This document shows positions 25,611-34,154 of a stretch of 64,000 nucleotides of DNA, in pieces (position 1 is the first letter of the stretch; each line of letters starts with the position of its first letter). A model generated the notes under the pieces. That model made no database searches, was not told where the DNA came from, and was given only the letters and a program-made list of their open reading frames with translations. A program made the translations under genes and the position numbers. The stretch lies in assembly GCA_902632595.1 (NCBI GenBank), contig CACPDC010000005.1:23321-87320 (forward strand), in the 5' to 3' direction. This DNA comes from an uncultured SAR116 cluster alpha proteobacterium. GTDB lineage: Bacteria > Pseudomonadota > Alphaproteobacteria > Puniceispirillales > Puniceispirillaceae.

Positions 25611-26228
25611 TCAGATTTTTTTACTTATAAGAATGCCGTATTCTTGACCGGCATCAATGCACCAGTCTAAAACGTATTCTGCAAAGCTAGTTCTGCAAAT
25701 ACACACAAATTCATTATCTTCTAAACATATTAGGATGACATTAGCCAACGCTAATTCACATTGAGCTGTTCGATTGCTGTAGAAGTTATTTGGATGTAGA
25801 TCAATTGGACAACCTTTAGATAAAAGCTCCCGAACTTTTATACCGGAGAGCCTAATAGCGCAAAAAGCATCTGACACATTTACAACGGATATATGTTCTA
25901 ACAAATGGCTTGACCTTAATATTTGTTCTAGTTGGCTTTCGCTTCCAGGCTCAGCTAGAAGCAAATATTCATCAGGTCCAAGACTAACCGCAAAACGTCC
26001 GGCTTTATTGCTCATATAGTTTGGCTCTGCCGGAAGATTGCATTGTATTAGCTTGCTCACTTCATCCCTATTAATAGAGTCGCATCGAATATTTAACTTA
26101 CCTAAATGGGGGATTTCAGATAACTCAATTTGAGGCGCAGTTAAAAATTCTGGTTTTTTCAATATTGGCAGTTTTTTGTCAGTAAAAGCAGCACAACCAA
26201 ATGCAATATGGGGTGTATTTTCATCCAT
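25611..26228 (-). CDS. soxG: Sarcosine oxidase gamma subunit
   Basis: A 205-residue protein of the SoxG family, the small GcvT-like subunit of heterotetrameric sarcosine oxidase. The stretch GRFAVSLGPDEYLLLAEPGSE, a later GIKVRELLSKGCPIDLHPNNF and the C-terminal EYVLDWCIDAGQEYGI fit the family. The frame extends to 26270, but the ATG at 26228 is preferred because AAAGGAG lies about eight bases upstream and the codon overlaps the soxA stop by eight bases. It is last in soxBDAG and only seven bases separate its stop from that of the convergent mttB. Confidence 0.9.
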   Translation of the reverse strand: MDENTPHIAFGCAAFTDKKLPILKKPEFLTAPQIELSEIPHLGKLNIRCDSINRDEVSKLIQCNLPAEPNYMSNKAGRFAVSLGPDEYLLLAEPGSESQLEQILRSSHLLEHISVVNVSDAFCAIRLSGIKVRELLSKGCPIDLHPNNFYSNRTAQCELALANVILICLEDNEFVCICRTSFAEYVLDWCIDAGQEYGILISKKI

Positions 26229-29200
26229 GCAATCTATCTCCTTTTTTGTCGAAGAATATAGGATCAACAATCTTGGCTTTTATAGGTTGTTCTCCATTTA
26301 ACATAGGTATATATACAATTTGACCTTTTCGGTTAAAGCCGCCTTTTAGTAACGCCATTGCTATTGAATGTTTTAGGTTAGGCGAATAATAGGAGGAGGA
26401 TACATGCCCCAGCATCTCCATGGGTGTGTCCTGATTTGGATTTAAAACTGCGTGTGCTCCTTCAGGAATAACTTTTTGAGGGTCTGTAGTAAGTAATCCC
26501 ACTAGTTGCTTTCTTTGTGGCTCATTCATTGATTCGCGTTCTAAAGCACGTTTTCCAATAAAATCTGATTTTTTCTTAGAGACTATCCAATCCATGCCCA
26601 AATCATAGGGTGTGACGGTACCGTCGGTTTCTTGGCCTACAATGATAAACCCTTTTTCTGCTCTTAAAACGTGCATTGCTTCAGTGCCATAAGCGGTCAA
26701 ATTGTACTCTTTTCCTACTTGCATTAAATGGGACCATAAAGCAAGCCCATACCTTGCCGGAACATTAATTTCAAATGCCATTTCACCAGTAAAGGATATT
26801 CTGAAAATACGGGATGGGATTCCAGCAATAAAGGTGTTTTTCATCGTCATAAATGGAAAATCATCTGTAATGTTCTGATCTTCACTCATGCAAGCTTCAA
26901 GGATTGCGCTTGAGTTAGGTCCGGAAATTGAGGCAACAGACCATTGCTCAGTTACGGAAGTTAGATAGACTTTTAAATCCTGCCATTCTGTTTGCAGAAG
27001 TTCTTCAAGCCACGCAAGCACAGCTGCGGCACCACCTGTAGTGGTTGTCATAAAAAAATGATCTTCAGCTAAACGGGTAGTGACTCCATCGTCAAAAACC
27101 ATCCCATCTTCTTTTAACATCAGGCCGTATCTGGCTTTACCTATTGGCAAATTAGCGAAGTTATTTGTATAAACTCTGTTTAGGAATTCACCCGCATCAG
27201 GGCCTTTCACTTCAATTTTTCCTAGTGTTGATGCATCGATAAGACCTGCATAATGTCTTGTTGCATAAACTTCTCGATTCACAGCTTGATGAAACTCCTC
27301 TCCTTCCTGTGGATAGTACCAAGCACGTATCCATTGCCCAACATTCTCAAATTTTGCTCCCTTAGATTGATGCCAGCCATGCATTCTAGTTTTTCGCAAA
27401 GGATCAAATAAGCTGCCAATGTTTCGGCCTGCAATTAATCCAAGACTTGTCGGCGTATAGGGAGGACGGAAAGTAGTTATTCCCGTCTGAGCAACTGATT
27501 TATTTAGACTCTCTGCTAAAATGCCAATTGCATTTATATTAGAGGTTTTGCCTTGATCCGTTGCCATACCGGTTGTGGTGTAGCGTTTCAGATGTTCAAC
27601 AGAATGATAACCCTCTCTTACCGCGAGCTTTATGTCTGCGGCAGTTGAGTCATTTTGAAAATCTACAAACGCAGTTTTTTCAGATAGATGTGGTTGGCCC
27701 GAATTTATTAACCACGCGGGTGTTGGTGCCCAATTCTGTTTGCTATCATCTGATTTAGGACCATTTATTGTCTCTTCAGTCTTGCTAATCTTATAATGTT
27801 TTGCAATTTTGCTGATTATTATGCTTGTCGTTTTTGTCGCTTCATTTAAGACTTTAGTGAGCTGAAAAGTACCATTAGCAGAGCCCACCGACACCCATTG
27901 AACAGAGCTATTATTTGGTCGGTAACATAAGGTTCTATCATCCCATATTAGTTTACCTTTTCTTTGTGAATGCAAATGAACAACTGGGTTAAGACCACCA
28001 GATACTGCTAAAAGATTACAATCCATATGAGAAATATCTGATATTGGTGCTTGTATTTCACAGTCGTACGCAGCGATATCAACTGACGCGATATGGCGCG
28101 TTCCGTGGGCGGTTATAACGGCATGACCTGTTTTTATCTCAATTCCTAATTTACGTATAGTTGTAATTATCTGTGACTTTGGATTTTTTCTCAGATCTAT
28201 AATGCATCTTATAAATCCACCAGCTTCATAAATGGCAAGTGCCGTAAAATAAGCATCATCATTATTAGTAAAAACAATTATTCTAGTGCCGGGAAGTACT
28301 TCATGTCTTTTTATATAGCTTCTAATTGCAGATGACAGCATGATACCAGGCAAGTCATTTCCCGAAAAAACAAGAGGACGCTCTATGGCACCCGTTGCCA
28401 TTATAACTTTTTCTGCTCTTATTTTCCAAAGTCGCTGTTTGGGTAGATGAGCAGGTTGGTTAGCTAAATGTTCTGTAACCCGTTCTGCCATTATTGTAAA
28501 ATTATCATCCATGGCCGCAAAAACAGTTGTTCTATTTAAACAGGTAACATTTGGCGCTGATTGGAGTTTTTTGACCGTATCATGAACCCAATTTATTGCA
28601 GGTCTCTCGTCTATATTAAAATTATTATCTGTGAGTAGCCAACCACCAAATTTATGTTGCTCATCAGCTATAATTACTCTGATACCTGTTTGAGCAGCTA
28701 TAACAGCTGCTTGTAGACCAGCTGCACCTCCGCCAACTACAAGAAGTTCGCAATGGGCATATTTGTGTTCATATCTGTTTTGTTCTAGATGTCTTTTAGA
28801 TATTTTACCAAGGCCAGCAGCTCTTCGAATGAATTTTTCATAAACCATCCAAAAAGTAGATGGCCACATAAAGGTTTTGTAATAGAAGCCGGCAGGAAAA
28901 AAACGCGAAAACAAATTATTTACAGATAACAGGTCAAATTTGAGGTTTGGAAACCTGTTTTGGGATTCGGCAATTAGACCATCATATATTTCTATTTGTG
29001 TTGCTCTCAAATTAGGCTCAGCTGTGGCTCCTTTAATTACCCTAATAAGCGCATTAGGCTCTTCACTGCCACTTCCAAATATGCCGCGCGGACGATGATA
29101 TTTGAAGGACCTACCTATTAGATGTACTCCATGAGCAAGTAATGCAGATGCAAGAGTATCCCCCTCAAAACCTATATACTCTTTTCCGTCAAATCTGAAA

Positions 29201-29271
29201 TGAACTGATTTTTGCTTATCTGTTACAGTTGCATTATTTGTTCCCAATCTGTGACTTTGCGTATGCCTCAT
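26221..29271 (-). CDS. soxA: Sarcosine oxidase alpha subunit
   Basis: A 1016-residue subunit. The N-terminus has a molybdopterin/2Fe-2S-like small fold (FRFDGKEYIGFEGDTLASALLA), then an NAD-binding Rossmann domain (ELLVVGGGAAGLQAAVIAAQTG, about residue 175), and a C-terminal aminomethyltransferase-type domain (about 610-1000; ISFTGEMAFEINVPARYG) that binds tetrahydrofolate. The heterotetramer oxidises sarcosine to glycine, giving methylene-tetrahydrofolate and H2O2. Length and domain order match the family. Its ATG overlaps the soxD stop in an ATGA arrangement. Confidence 0.95.
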   Translation of the reverse strand: MRHTQSHRLGTNNATVTDKQKSVHFRFDGKEYIGFEGDTLASALLAHGVHLIGRSFKYHRPRGIFGSGSEEPNALIRVIKGATAEPNLRATQIEIYDGLIAESQNRFPNLKFDLLSVNNLFSRFFPAGFYYKTFMWPSTFWMVYEKFIRRAAGLGKISKRHLEQNRYEHKYAHCELLVVGGGAAGLQAAVIAAQTGIRVIIADEQHKFGGWLLTDNNFNIDERPAINWVHDTVKKLQSAPNVTCLNRTTVFAAMDDNFTIMAERVTEHLANQPAHLPKQRLWKIRAEKVIMATGAIERPLVFSGNDLPGIMLSSAIRSYIKRHEVLPGTRIIVFTNNDDAYFTALAIYEAGGFIRCIIDLRKNPKSQIITTIRKLGIEIKTGHAVITAHGTRHIASVDIAAYDCEIQAPISDISHMDCNLLAVSGGLNPVVHLHSQRKGKLIWDDRTLCYRPNNSSVQWVSVGSANGTFQLTKVLNEATKTTSIIISKIAKHYKISKTEETINGPKSDDSKQNWAPTPAWLINSGQPHLSEKTAFVDFQNDSTAADIKLAVREGYHSVEHLKRYTTTGMATDQGKTSNINAIGILAESLNKSVAQTGITTFRPPYTPTSLGLIAGRNIGSLFDPLRKTRMHGWHQSKGAKFENVGQWIRAWYYPQEGEEFHQAVNREVYATRHYAGLIDASTLGKIEVKGPDAGEFLNRVYTNNFANLPIGKARYGLMLKEDGMVFDDGVTTRLAEDHFFMTTTTGGAAAVLAWLEELLQTEWQDLKVYLTSVTEQWSVASISGPNSSAILEACMSEDQNITDDFPFMTMKNTFIAGIPSRIFRISFTGEMAFEINVPARYGLALWSHLMQVGKEYNLTAYGTEAMHVLRAEKGFIIVGQETDGTVTPYDLGMDWIVSKKKSDFIGKRALERESMNEPQRKQLVGLLTTDPQKVIPEGAHAVLNPNQDTPMEMLGHVSSSYYSPNLKHSIAMALLKGGFNRKGQIVYIPMLNGEQPIKAKIVDPIFFDKKGDRLHG

Positions 29272-29633
29272 TTTGGTGTCCTTTTAAGATATTTGCTTGC
29301 TACCTCAGCTTTACTTTTTCGTCTCCAATTAACTTGATATGCTTTTTTTCCGATAGTTGTTTTTGGAGTTTTACCCGCAGGATAAATTTCGTATATTTGA
29401 TGAGTAACCGTGTCTCTTGCCACATTAAACCAGCGACGGCATCCACTTGTGTGACACCAACGCTCTAAAAAAACGCCTTTTGGATTTTCTCTCATAAATA
29501 AATATTCGGAAAAAGTTGAATCAGTTAATTTATCGCTTACTGCCGCTGATGGTCGTGCGATATGAGCTTCTCCACCGCAGCTAAATTCAGACTCATTTCT
29601 GTAGCCACAAAAAGGACATTTGATTCTTAACAC
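29268..29633 (-). CDS. soxD: Sarcosine oxidase delta subunit
   Basis: A 121-residue zinc-binding subunit: CPFCG near the N-terminus (Cys6, Cys9), GGEAHIARP, and RWCHTSGCRRWFN with two more cysteines. The start is GTG at 29633 with AAGGA eight bases upstream. It overlaps soxA by four bases and follows soxB by 54 bp. The C-terminal lysine-rich tail (KSKAEVASKYLKRTPK) is longer than the core family needs. Confidence 0.92.
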   Translation of the reverse strand: MLRIKCPFCGYRNESEFSCGGEAHIARPSAAVSDKLTDSTFSEYLFMRENPKGVFLERWCHTSGCRRWFNVARDTVTHQIYEIYPAGKTPKTTIGKKAYQVNWRRKSKAEVASKYLKRTPK

Positions 29634-29687
29634 TTAACGCATCCTTTCTGGTCAATATGTCATAATACGTGAACATCGGAGTAAAAC

Positions 29688-30986
29688 TTAATGTGCAACA
29701 CCAGCAGCTCCATGTTCGTCAATTAAATAGCCTGTTTCAAAACGTTTAAGACTATAGGGTAGCGCAATAGTATTTGGTCTGTCATTTGCTATCAAATCTG
29801 CAAAAACATGACCTGACCCCGGGGTAGCTTTAAAACCACCAGTGCCCCAACCGCAATTGAAATAAAGCCCTTTTATTTCGGTTTTTGAAATAATTGGTGA
29901 AGCGTCAGGGCAAGTATCCACAATGCCTCCCCACTGCCTTAACATCCGCAATTGAGATAAAAAAGGAAATAAATCAACTGCGGCCGCGACCATATGTTCA
30001 GGTACTGGCCAAGAGCCAGTTTGTGCGTAGGAGTTATATTTATCAACGCCTGCGCCAAGTACCATCTCACCTTTGTCTGATTGGCTTATATACATATGGA
30101 CGGCATTTGACATAATAACCGTATCTAAAACAGGTTTTATAGGTTCTGACACAATTGCCTGCAACGGTCTGCTGGCAATTGGAAGTCTTATATTTGCCAT
30201 ATCTGCAAGAACACTTGAGTGGCCAGCAACGACACAGCCAACCTTTCGTGTTTTAATGTCTCCTTTTGTTGTTTCAATACCTGTTATTTTGTTTCCATTG
30301 CGTCGTAAACCAGTAACTTCACAATTTTGAATAATATCAACACCAAGGTCATCTGCGGCTCTCGCATATCCCCAAGCTACAGCATCATGGCGAGCCGTAC
30401 CTGCACGCTTCTGAAGAAAACCACCCAGCACCGGGTAACGGATATTTGGATCAATATTTATCATTGGCACTAGCTTTTTAATTGCTGCGGGTGATAATAT
30501 GTCAGAATCAATTCCGTTCAGTCTAATGGCATGTACTCTGCGGGACATTTCTTTCAGTTCATGTTCCGAGTGGCTTAAAGTAAGAACTCCACGCTGGCTA
30601 AACATCACATTGAAATTTAAATCTTGTGACAAACCTTCCCATAATTTTAAGGCATGTTCGTAAATCGCGGCTGATTCGTCCCACATATAATTAGAGCGAA
30701 TTATCGTAGTATTTCTGCCAGTGTTTCCGCCTCCAAGCCATCCCTTTTCTATTACAGCGATATTGGTTATGCCATAAATATTGGCTAGATAATATGCTGT
30801 AGCAAGCCCATGGCCACCACCTCCAATTATCACAGCGTCATAGGTAGTTTTTGGTTCTGCATGACGCCAAGCTTGTTGCCATTCTTGATGATAATTACCT
30901 GCATGTTTGGCAAGAGAAAAGATAGAATAGCGTTTTGATCTTCTTGCAAACGCCTTACTTCCTCTATCTAAGTCTGATTTAGCCAT
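29688..30986 (-). CDS. soxB: Sarcosine oxidase beta subunit
   Basis: A 432-residue flavoprotein subunit with the dinucleotide fold [19 protein letters not shown] (about residues 50-70), the beta-specific [16 protein letters not shown], and the C-terminal [12 protein letters not shown]. In the heterotetramer it carries the FAD where sarcosine is oxidised and the covalent FMN at the alpha/beta interface. It is the first gene of soxBDAG and has GGAG about ten bases before its ATG. Confidence 0.95.
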   Translation of the reverse strand: MAKSDLDRGSKAFARRSKRYSIFSLAKHAGNYHQEWQQAWRHAEPKTTYDAVIIGGGGHGLATAYYLANIYGITNIAVIEKGWLGGGNTGRNTTIIRSNYMWDESAAIYEHALKLWEGLSQDLNFNVMFSQRGVLTLSHSEHELKEMSRRVHAIRLNGIDSDILSPAAIKKLVPMINIDPNIRYPVLGGFLQKRAGTARHDAVAWGYARAADDLGVDIIQNCEVTGLRRNGNKITGIETTKGDIKTRKVGCVVAGHSSVLADMANIRLPIASRPLQAIVSEPIKPVLDTVIMSNAVHMYISQSDKGEMVLGAGVDKYNSYAQTGSWPVPEHMVAAAVDLFPFLSQLRMLRQWGGIVDTCPDASPIISKTEIKGLYFNCGWGTGGFKATPGSGHVFADLIANDRPNTIALPYSLKRFETGYLIDEHGAAGVAH

Positions 30987-31293
30987 TTAATAGCTGCTCC
31001 TTTTTAATATGAATTTTGACAGTTTCTCACCCTATACGCATTATGAGGCAATATCTCTATGACATAACCTTAGAAGTGATTATTAAGAAATTCATTTATT
31101 AACTTTATTTAGCGTGCCACCAGGTAAAAAAAATTTGTGCCTACACCGTTTTCGAATTAACCATCTTTGACATGGAGTTAAATTTATGCCCTGTAATGGC
31201 GGATGCTTGACCTTCATTAAATTTTCTACAATTGTTAAGCAATAATACGTTAAAAATTTGATGTTGTTATCTTTATTTGGTTTTGAGGGAAAA
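30987..31293. other. Divergent intergenic region between soxB and the small membrane protein gene
   Basis: About 307 bp separate two divergent genes, so promoters for soxBDAG (minus) and the small membrane gene (plus) should be here. I see no ORF, tRNA or strong hairpin, and no glycine-riboswitch-like sequence upstream of the sox operon. Confidence 0.6.
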
Positions 31294-31539
31294 ATGAAAC
31301 AGTGTATATTATTATTGTGTTTTTCAATGGTTGGGTGTGTCGCTGTTTTTTCTGGCTTTTATGTATGGAAAATGCTTGGGCCTGTTGAGTTATCCATTCA
31401 CGGATGGCTTGCAATTTTCGCTGGCGTAATAGGTTCTTTTCTACTTGCAGGGGGTCTAATGGCACTCAGTTTTTATTCAGCAAGATCAGGTCATGATGCA
31501 AAAGTGGCCGAGCATGATCCATTCCAATCTTCAAGGTAA
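31294..31539 (+). CDS. Small two-helix membrane protein, conserved hypothetical
   Basis: An 81-residue protein with two membrane helices: residues 3-25 (LLLCFSMVGCVAVFSGF) and about 38-62 (GWLAIFAGVIGSFLLAGGLMALSF), then a polar tail with YSARSGHD. The GxLMALxFYSxRxGxD pattern matches a short membrane protein I recall in many alphaproteobacteria; no function is known. The frame extends to 31261, but the ATG at 31294 has GAGGGA just upstream. It precedes the imu cassette by about 100 bp and may not share its SOS control. Confidence 0.7.
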   Translation: MKQCILLLCFSMVGCVAVFSGFYVWKMLGPVELSIHGWLAIFAGVIGSFLLAGGLMALSFYSARSGHDAKVAEHDPFQSSR

Positions 31540-31603
31540 TTTCTAAAATATTATTAAATTGTTTGATTGACTTAATTTACCGAATCATTCAAAAATGTAA
31601 AAA

Positions 31604-31618
31604 GAACAAAACAAGAAC
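31604..31618. promoter_or_regulatory. LexA-type SOS box (GAAC-N7-GAAC) before imuA
   Basis: GAAC at 31604-31607 and GAAC at 31615-31618 are separated by exactly seven bases. This is the reverse complement of the alphaproteobacterial LexA operator GTTC-N7-GTTC. It lies 18 bp before the imuA ATG, where LexA binding would block transcription of imuA-imuB-dnaE2. The direct-repeat form and its position before a known SOS cassette make chance unlikely. Confidence 0.8.
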
Positions 31619-31636
31619 AAAAATAGAGTTTTTTAA

Positions 31637-32455
31637 ATGAATAAACAGCAAAGGTTTGAAGTATTAAAAGATGAGATATGGCAAAATTATTTCTTCACAC
31701 GTAATTGTCAGAAAACCATTAGTTTAGACGTGCCAGATATTGACGATTGTTTAGATGGCGGAATAAAAATAGGTAAGGTTCATCTTATCACGGGTTCTGG
31801 CTATTCAGGAGCTGTTCGTGGGTTTATACTAGCAATTTTACGCAAAGTTATGTGTGAAAAACCATCTGGCTACGTTGTGTGGTGTACTAATCTAAATAGT
31901 TATTATGGGGTACTATATGGTGCTGGATTAGCTGCTATAGGGATTGATCCAGCACGGCTTATTCTGGTTGATGAGTCACACCCATTACGCGGTATTGCTG
32001 CGATGGAAGAGGCATTGAACGCAGCTAGAAAAAATGGAGAAGCATCTATTGAAATAGCCGCTGTAATAGGAGATTATGCACAGTTATCTAAAAGCCCAGA
32101 CTTATGGCACAAAACAGCTAGGCGTTTGCAACTTGCGGCAGAGCAGGGGAATGCCCTAGCCCTTATGACCGGTATAACAGCAAAGATAATCCCAGCAGTT
32201 GGTTTTGAGACGTACTGGCAAATATCAACAGCTGTCACGCAAATATCATCGGAACAGGTTGTACCACAATTAGATAATCATCTTTACGATAGCGCATTGT
32301 GGCATGTTAAATTATCTCGTACGCGTTCTGGACGTCAGTGGATAGGAAATCTTAATTGGCAATTTTCAACAGGTAGATTATCTTGTAGCCCAGCTGTTAG
32401 ACTAAAAACTAGTTATCAGGTGTGCCCGCACCAATTCGTATCACATGTTGCATAA
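31637..32455 (+). CDS. imuA: ImuA-like SOS mutagenesis protein
   Basis: A 272-residue RecA-like protein. Family features are LDGGIKIGKVHLITGSG, YVVWCTN and the mid-region IGIDPARLILVDESHPLRGIAAMEEAL. The phosphate loop is degenerate (GSGYSGAVRG, no GKT), as is usual for alphaproteobacterial ImuA, so it probably does not hydrolyse ATP as RecA does. It works with ImuB and DnaE2 in damage-induced mutagenesis. The SOS box lies directly upstream. Confidence 0.88.
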   Translation: MNKQQRFEVLKDEIWQNYFFTRNCQKTISLDVPDIDDCLDGGIKIGKVHLITGSGYSGAVRGFILAILRKVMCEKPSGYVVWCTNLNSYYGVLYGAGLAAIGIDPARLILVDESHPLRGIAAMEEALNAARKNGEASIEIAAVIGDYAQLSKSPDLWHKTARRLQLAAEQGNALALMTGITAKIIPAVGFETYWQISTAVTQISSEQVVPQLDNHLYDSALWHVKLSRTRSGRQWIGNLNWQFSTGRLSCSPAVRLKTSYQVCPHQFVSHVA

Positions 32456-32489
32456 TGGCAGCCATTCATAGAACGGTACTTATTATATT

Positions 32490-34124
32490 ATGCCATCTTC
32501 TAGCAGTGAATTCATTTATTTGTGGTTTTATGATTTACCAGCCAAGCTAACATGTCATCAACAAGGCTGGCAGGTAGATGCGGCAGTTGCTATTTATCAT
32601 GTGGTTAATACACGACAAATAATTTGCTATGCTTCACATACAGCAAAACAAGCCGGTATTTTAATAAATATGTCTGTTGCAGACGCACAAGCGATTTTAC
32701 CAACATGTCATTTTCGATCCTATGACTATATAGCTGTAAAAAACTGGCTATCCAGAGTTGGTGAGTGGGCTTGGCGTTATACTCCGGTTGTTGGTATTGA
32801 TCTAAAATCTCTTGGAATTTGGATGAATGTAACAGGTGCAACACATTTATTTGGCGGTATCTGCGCTATGTGTGATGCCTTGCAGACAGAATTTAATCAA
32901 ATAAGCGTATCTGTTCAGATAGCAGCAGCTCCAACTTATGGGGCTGCCTGGGCTTTTGCACATTTTTCAGAATTTGTTAGCGTAACAAATTTTCAGCAAA
33001 ACAGACCAATTATTATGTGTTACGAGCGCGCTATTTTACGTGAAAAACTAGGTATTTTACCAGTTGCTGCATTACGTATTTCAGAAGATATCGAAGCTGG
33101 TCTGAAGCAGGTAGGTTTGGAGCAAATATGTCAGTTATCAAATATTTCTGCCATTAGCCTGACAACTCGGTTTGGCTCTGATTTAGTTCAGCGTCTGGGA
33201 CAAATTATTGGTGATGTAAACGAATTACAAAAGCCACTTACGTTACCCATGCCTATAATGGCCAGTAAAAATTATTTAACGCCGTTACATGGGGTTGAAG
33301 CTATTCAGAAGATGATATCAGATTTAGTGAGTCTTATTTGCAGCCAACTTGCTCAACGTCATTTATTAACGCGGCATATTGTTATTGCTGTACAGCGGAT
33401 AGATTCAACTATCATAAGGCGTACTATCTCGCTATCTCGTCCCAGTCGTTCAGAATCATTACTAAATCGGCTTACAGCACATTTAGCAGCAGATATAGAT
33501 GTTGAATTTGGTACTGAGCATAGCTGGATTGAAGCTAAAAAACTAAGCACCGGGTTACCAGTCAATCAGGCATTTGACTCTAATTTATGTAAAGATGATA
33601 GTAAAGATACGTTAATTGATTATTTGACTGCACGTATTGGTCAAAATAAAGTTCGTCAGTTACAGCCTGTAGATAGTTGGCAGCCAGAAGCTGCACAAAG
33701 ATTAGTACCTGCACAACAAAATACTATACATAAAAATGTATCTGATTCTAGTAACTTGCCATATTGGCAGTTACATGATCAAATAGACATATTAGATAAC
33801 ACTAATCTGCTCTCTTTTTCTGCTAGACCACTTAGTTTATTAGTGCCAGCGGTACCAGTGGATGCGATTGCTTTATTACCAGACCATCCACCTTCAATGA
33901 TACGCTGGCGAAAACAAAACTGGCAGATATATCAAGCAACAGGACCAGAACGTATTGGTCCGTCTTGGTGGCTACAGAGCATACAGAATAGTAAATATTT
34001 AGACAAAACTAGAGATTATTACTGGTTGGAAACACAGTCAGGAGAGCGCTTATGGGTCTATCGTGAAGGGCTCGCCGAAAGAGGGGAGAGCGTGGAATGG
34101 TTTTTACATGGCTTTTTTGCTTAA
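32490..34124 (+). CDS. imuB: ImuB, catalytically inactive Y-family polymerase homologue
   Basis: A 544-residue Y-family relative. The fold markers are present: palm (YTPVVGIDLKSLGIWMNVTGATHLFGG), HhH region (LKQVGLEQICQLSNISA) and little finger (HLLTRHIVIAVQRIDST). The catalytic carboxylates of active Y-family enzymes, such as the SxDE of the palm, are replaced, consistent with ImuB acting as the adaptor between DnaE2 and the sliding clamp. I could not pick out a convincing clamp-binding peptide. It lies 34 bp after imuA and 30 bp before dnaE2. Confidence 0.92.
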   Translation: MPSSSSEFIYLWFYDLPAKLTCHQQGWQVDAAVAIYHVVNTRQIICYASHTAKQAGILINMSVADAQAILPTCHFRSYDYIAVKNWLSRVGEWAWRYTPVVGIDLKSLGIWMNVTGATHLFGGICAMCDALQTEFNQISVSVQIAAAPTYGAAWAFAHFSEFVSVTNFQQNRPIIMCYERAILREKLGILPVAALRISEDIEAGLKQVGLEQICQLSNISAISLTTRFGSDLVQRLGQIIGDVNELQKPLTLPMPIMASKNYLTPLHGVEAIQKMISDLVSLICSQLAQRHLLTRHIVIAVQRIDSTIIRRTISLSRPSRSESLLNRLTAHLAADIDVEFGTEHSWIEAKKLSTGLPVNQAFDSNLCKDDSKDTLIDYLTARIGQNKVRQLQPVDSWQPEAAQRLVPAQQNTIHKNVSDSSNLPYWQLHDQIDILDNTNLLSFSARPLSLLVPAVPVDAIALLPDHPPSMIRWRKQNWQIYQATGPERIGPSWWLQSIQNSKYLDKTRDYYWLETQSGERLWVYREGLAERGESVEWFLHGFFA

Positions 34125-34154
34125 GCTATATCTTCTCTCAACATAGAGTGTAAG

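Noticed and set aside
32490..34124. imuB as an active Y-family DNA polymerase (dinB-like)
   Set aside because: The catalytic carboxylates of the palm are absent and the gene sits between imuA and dnaE2, which fits ImuB.
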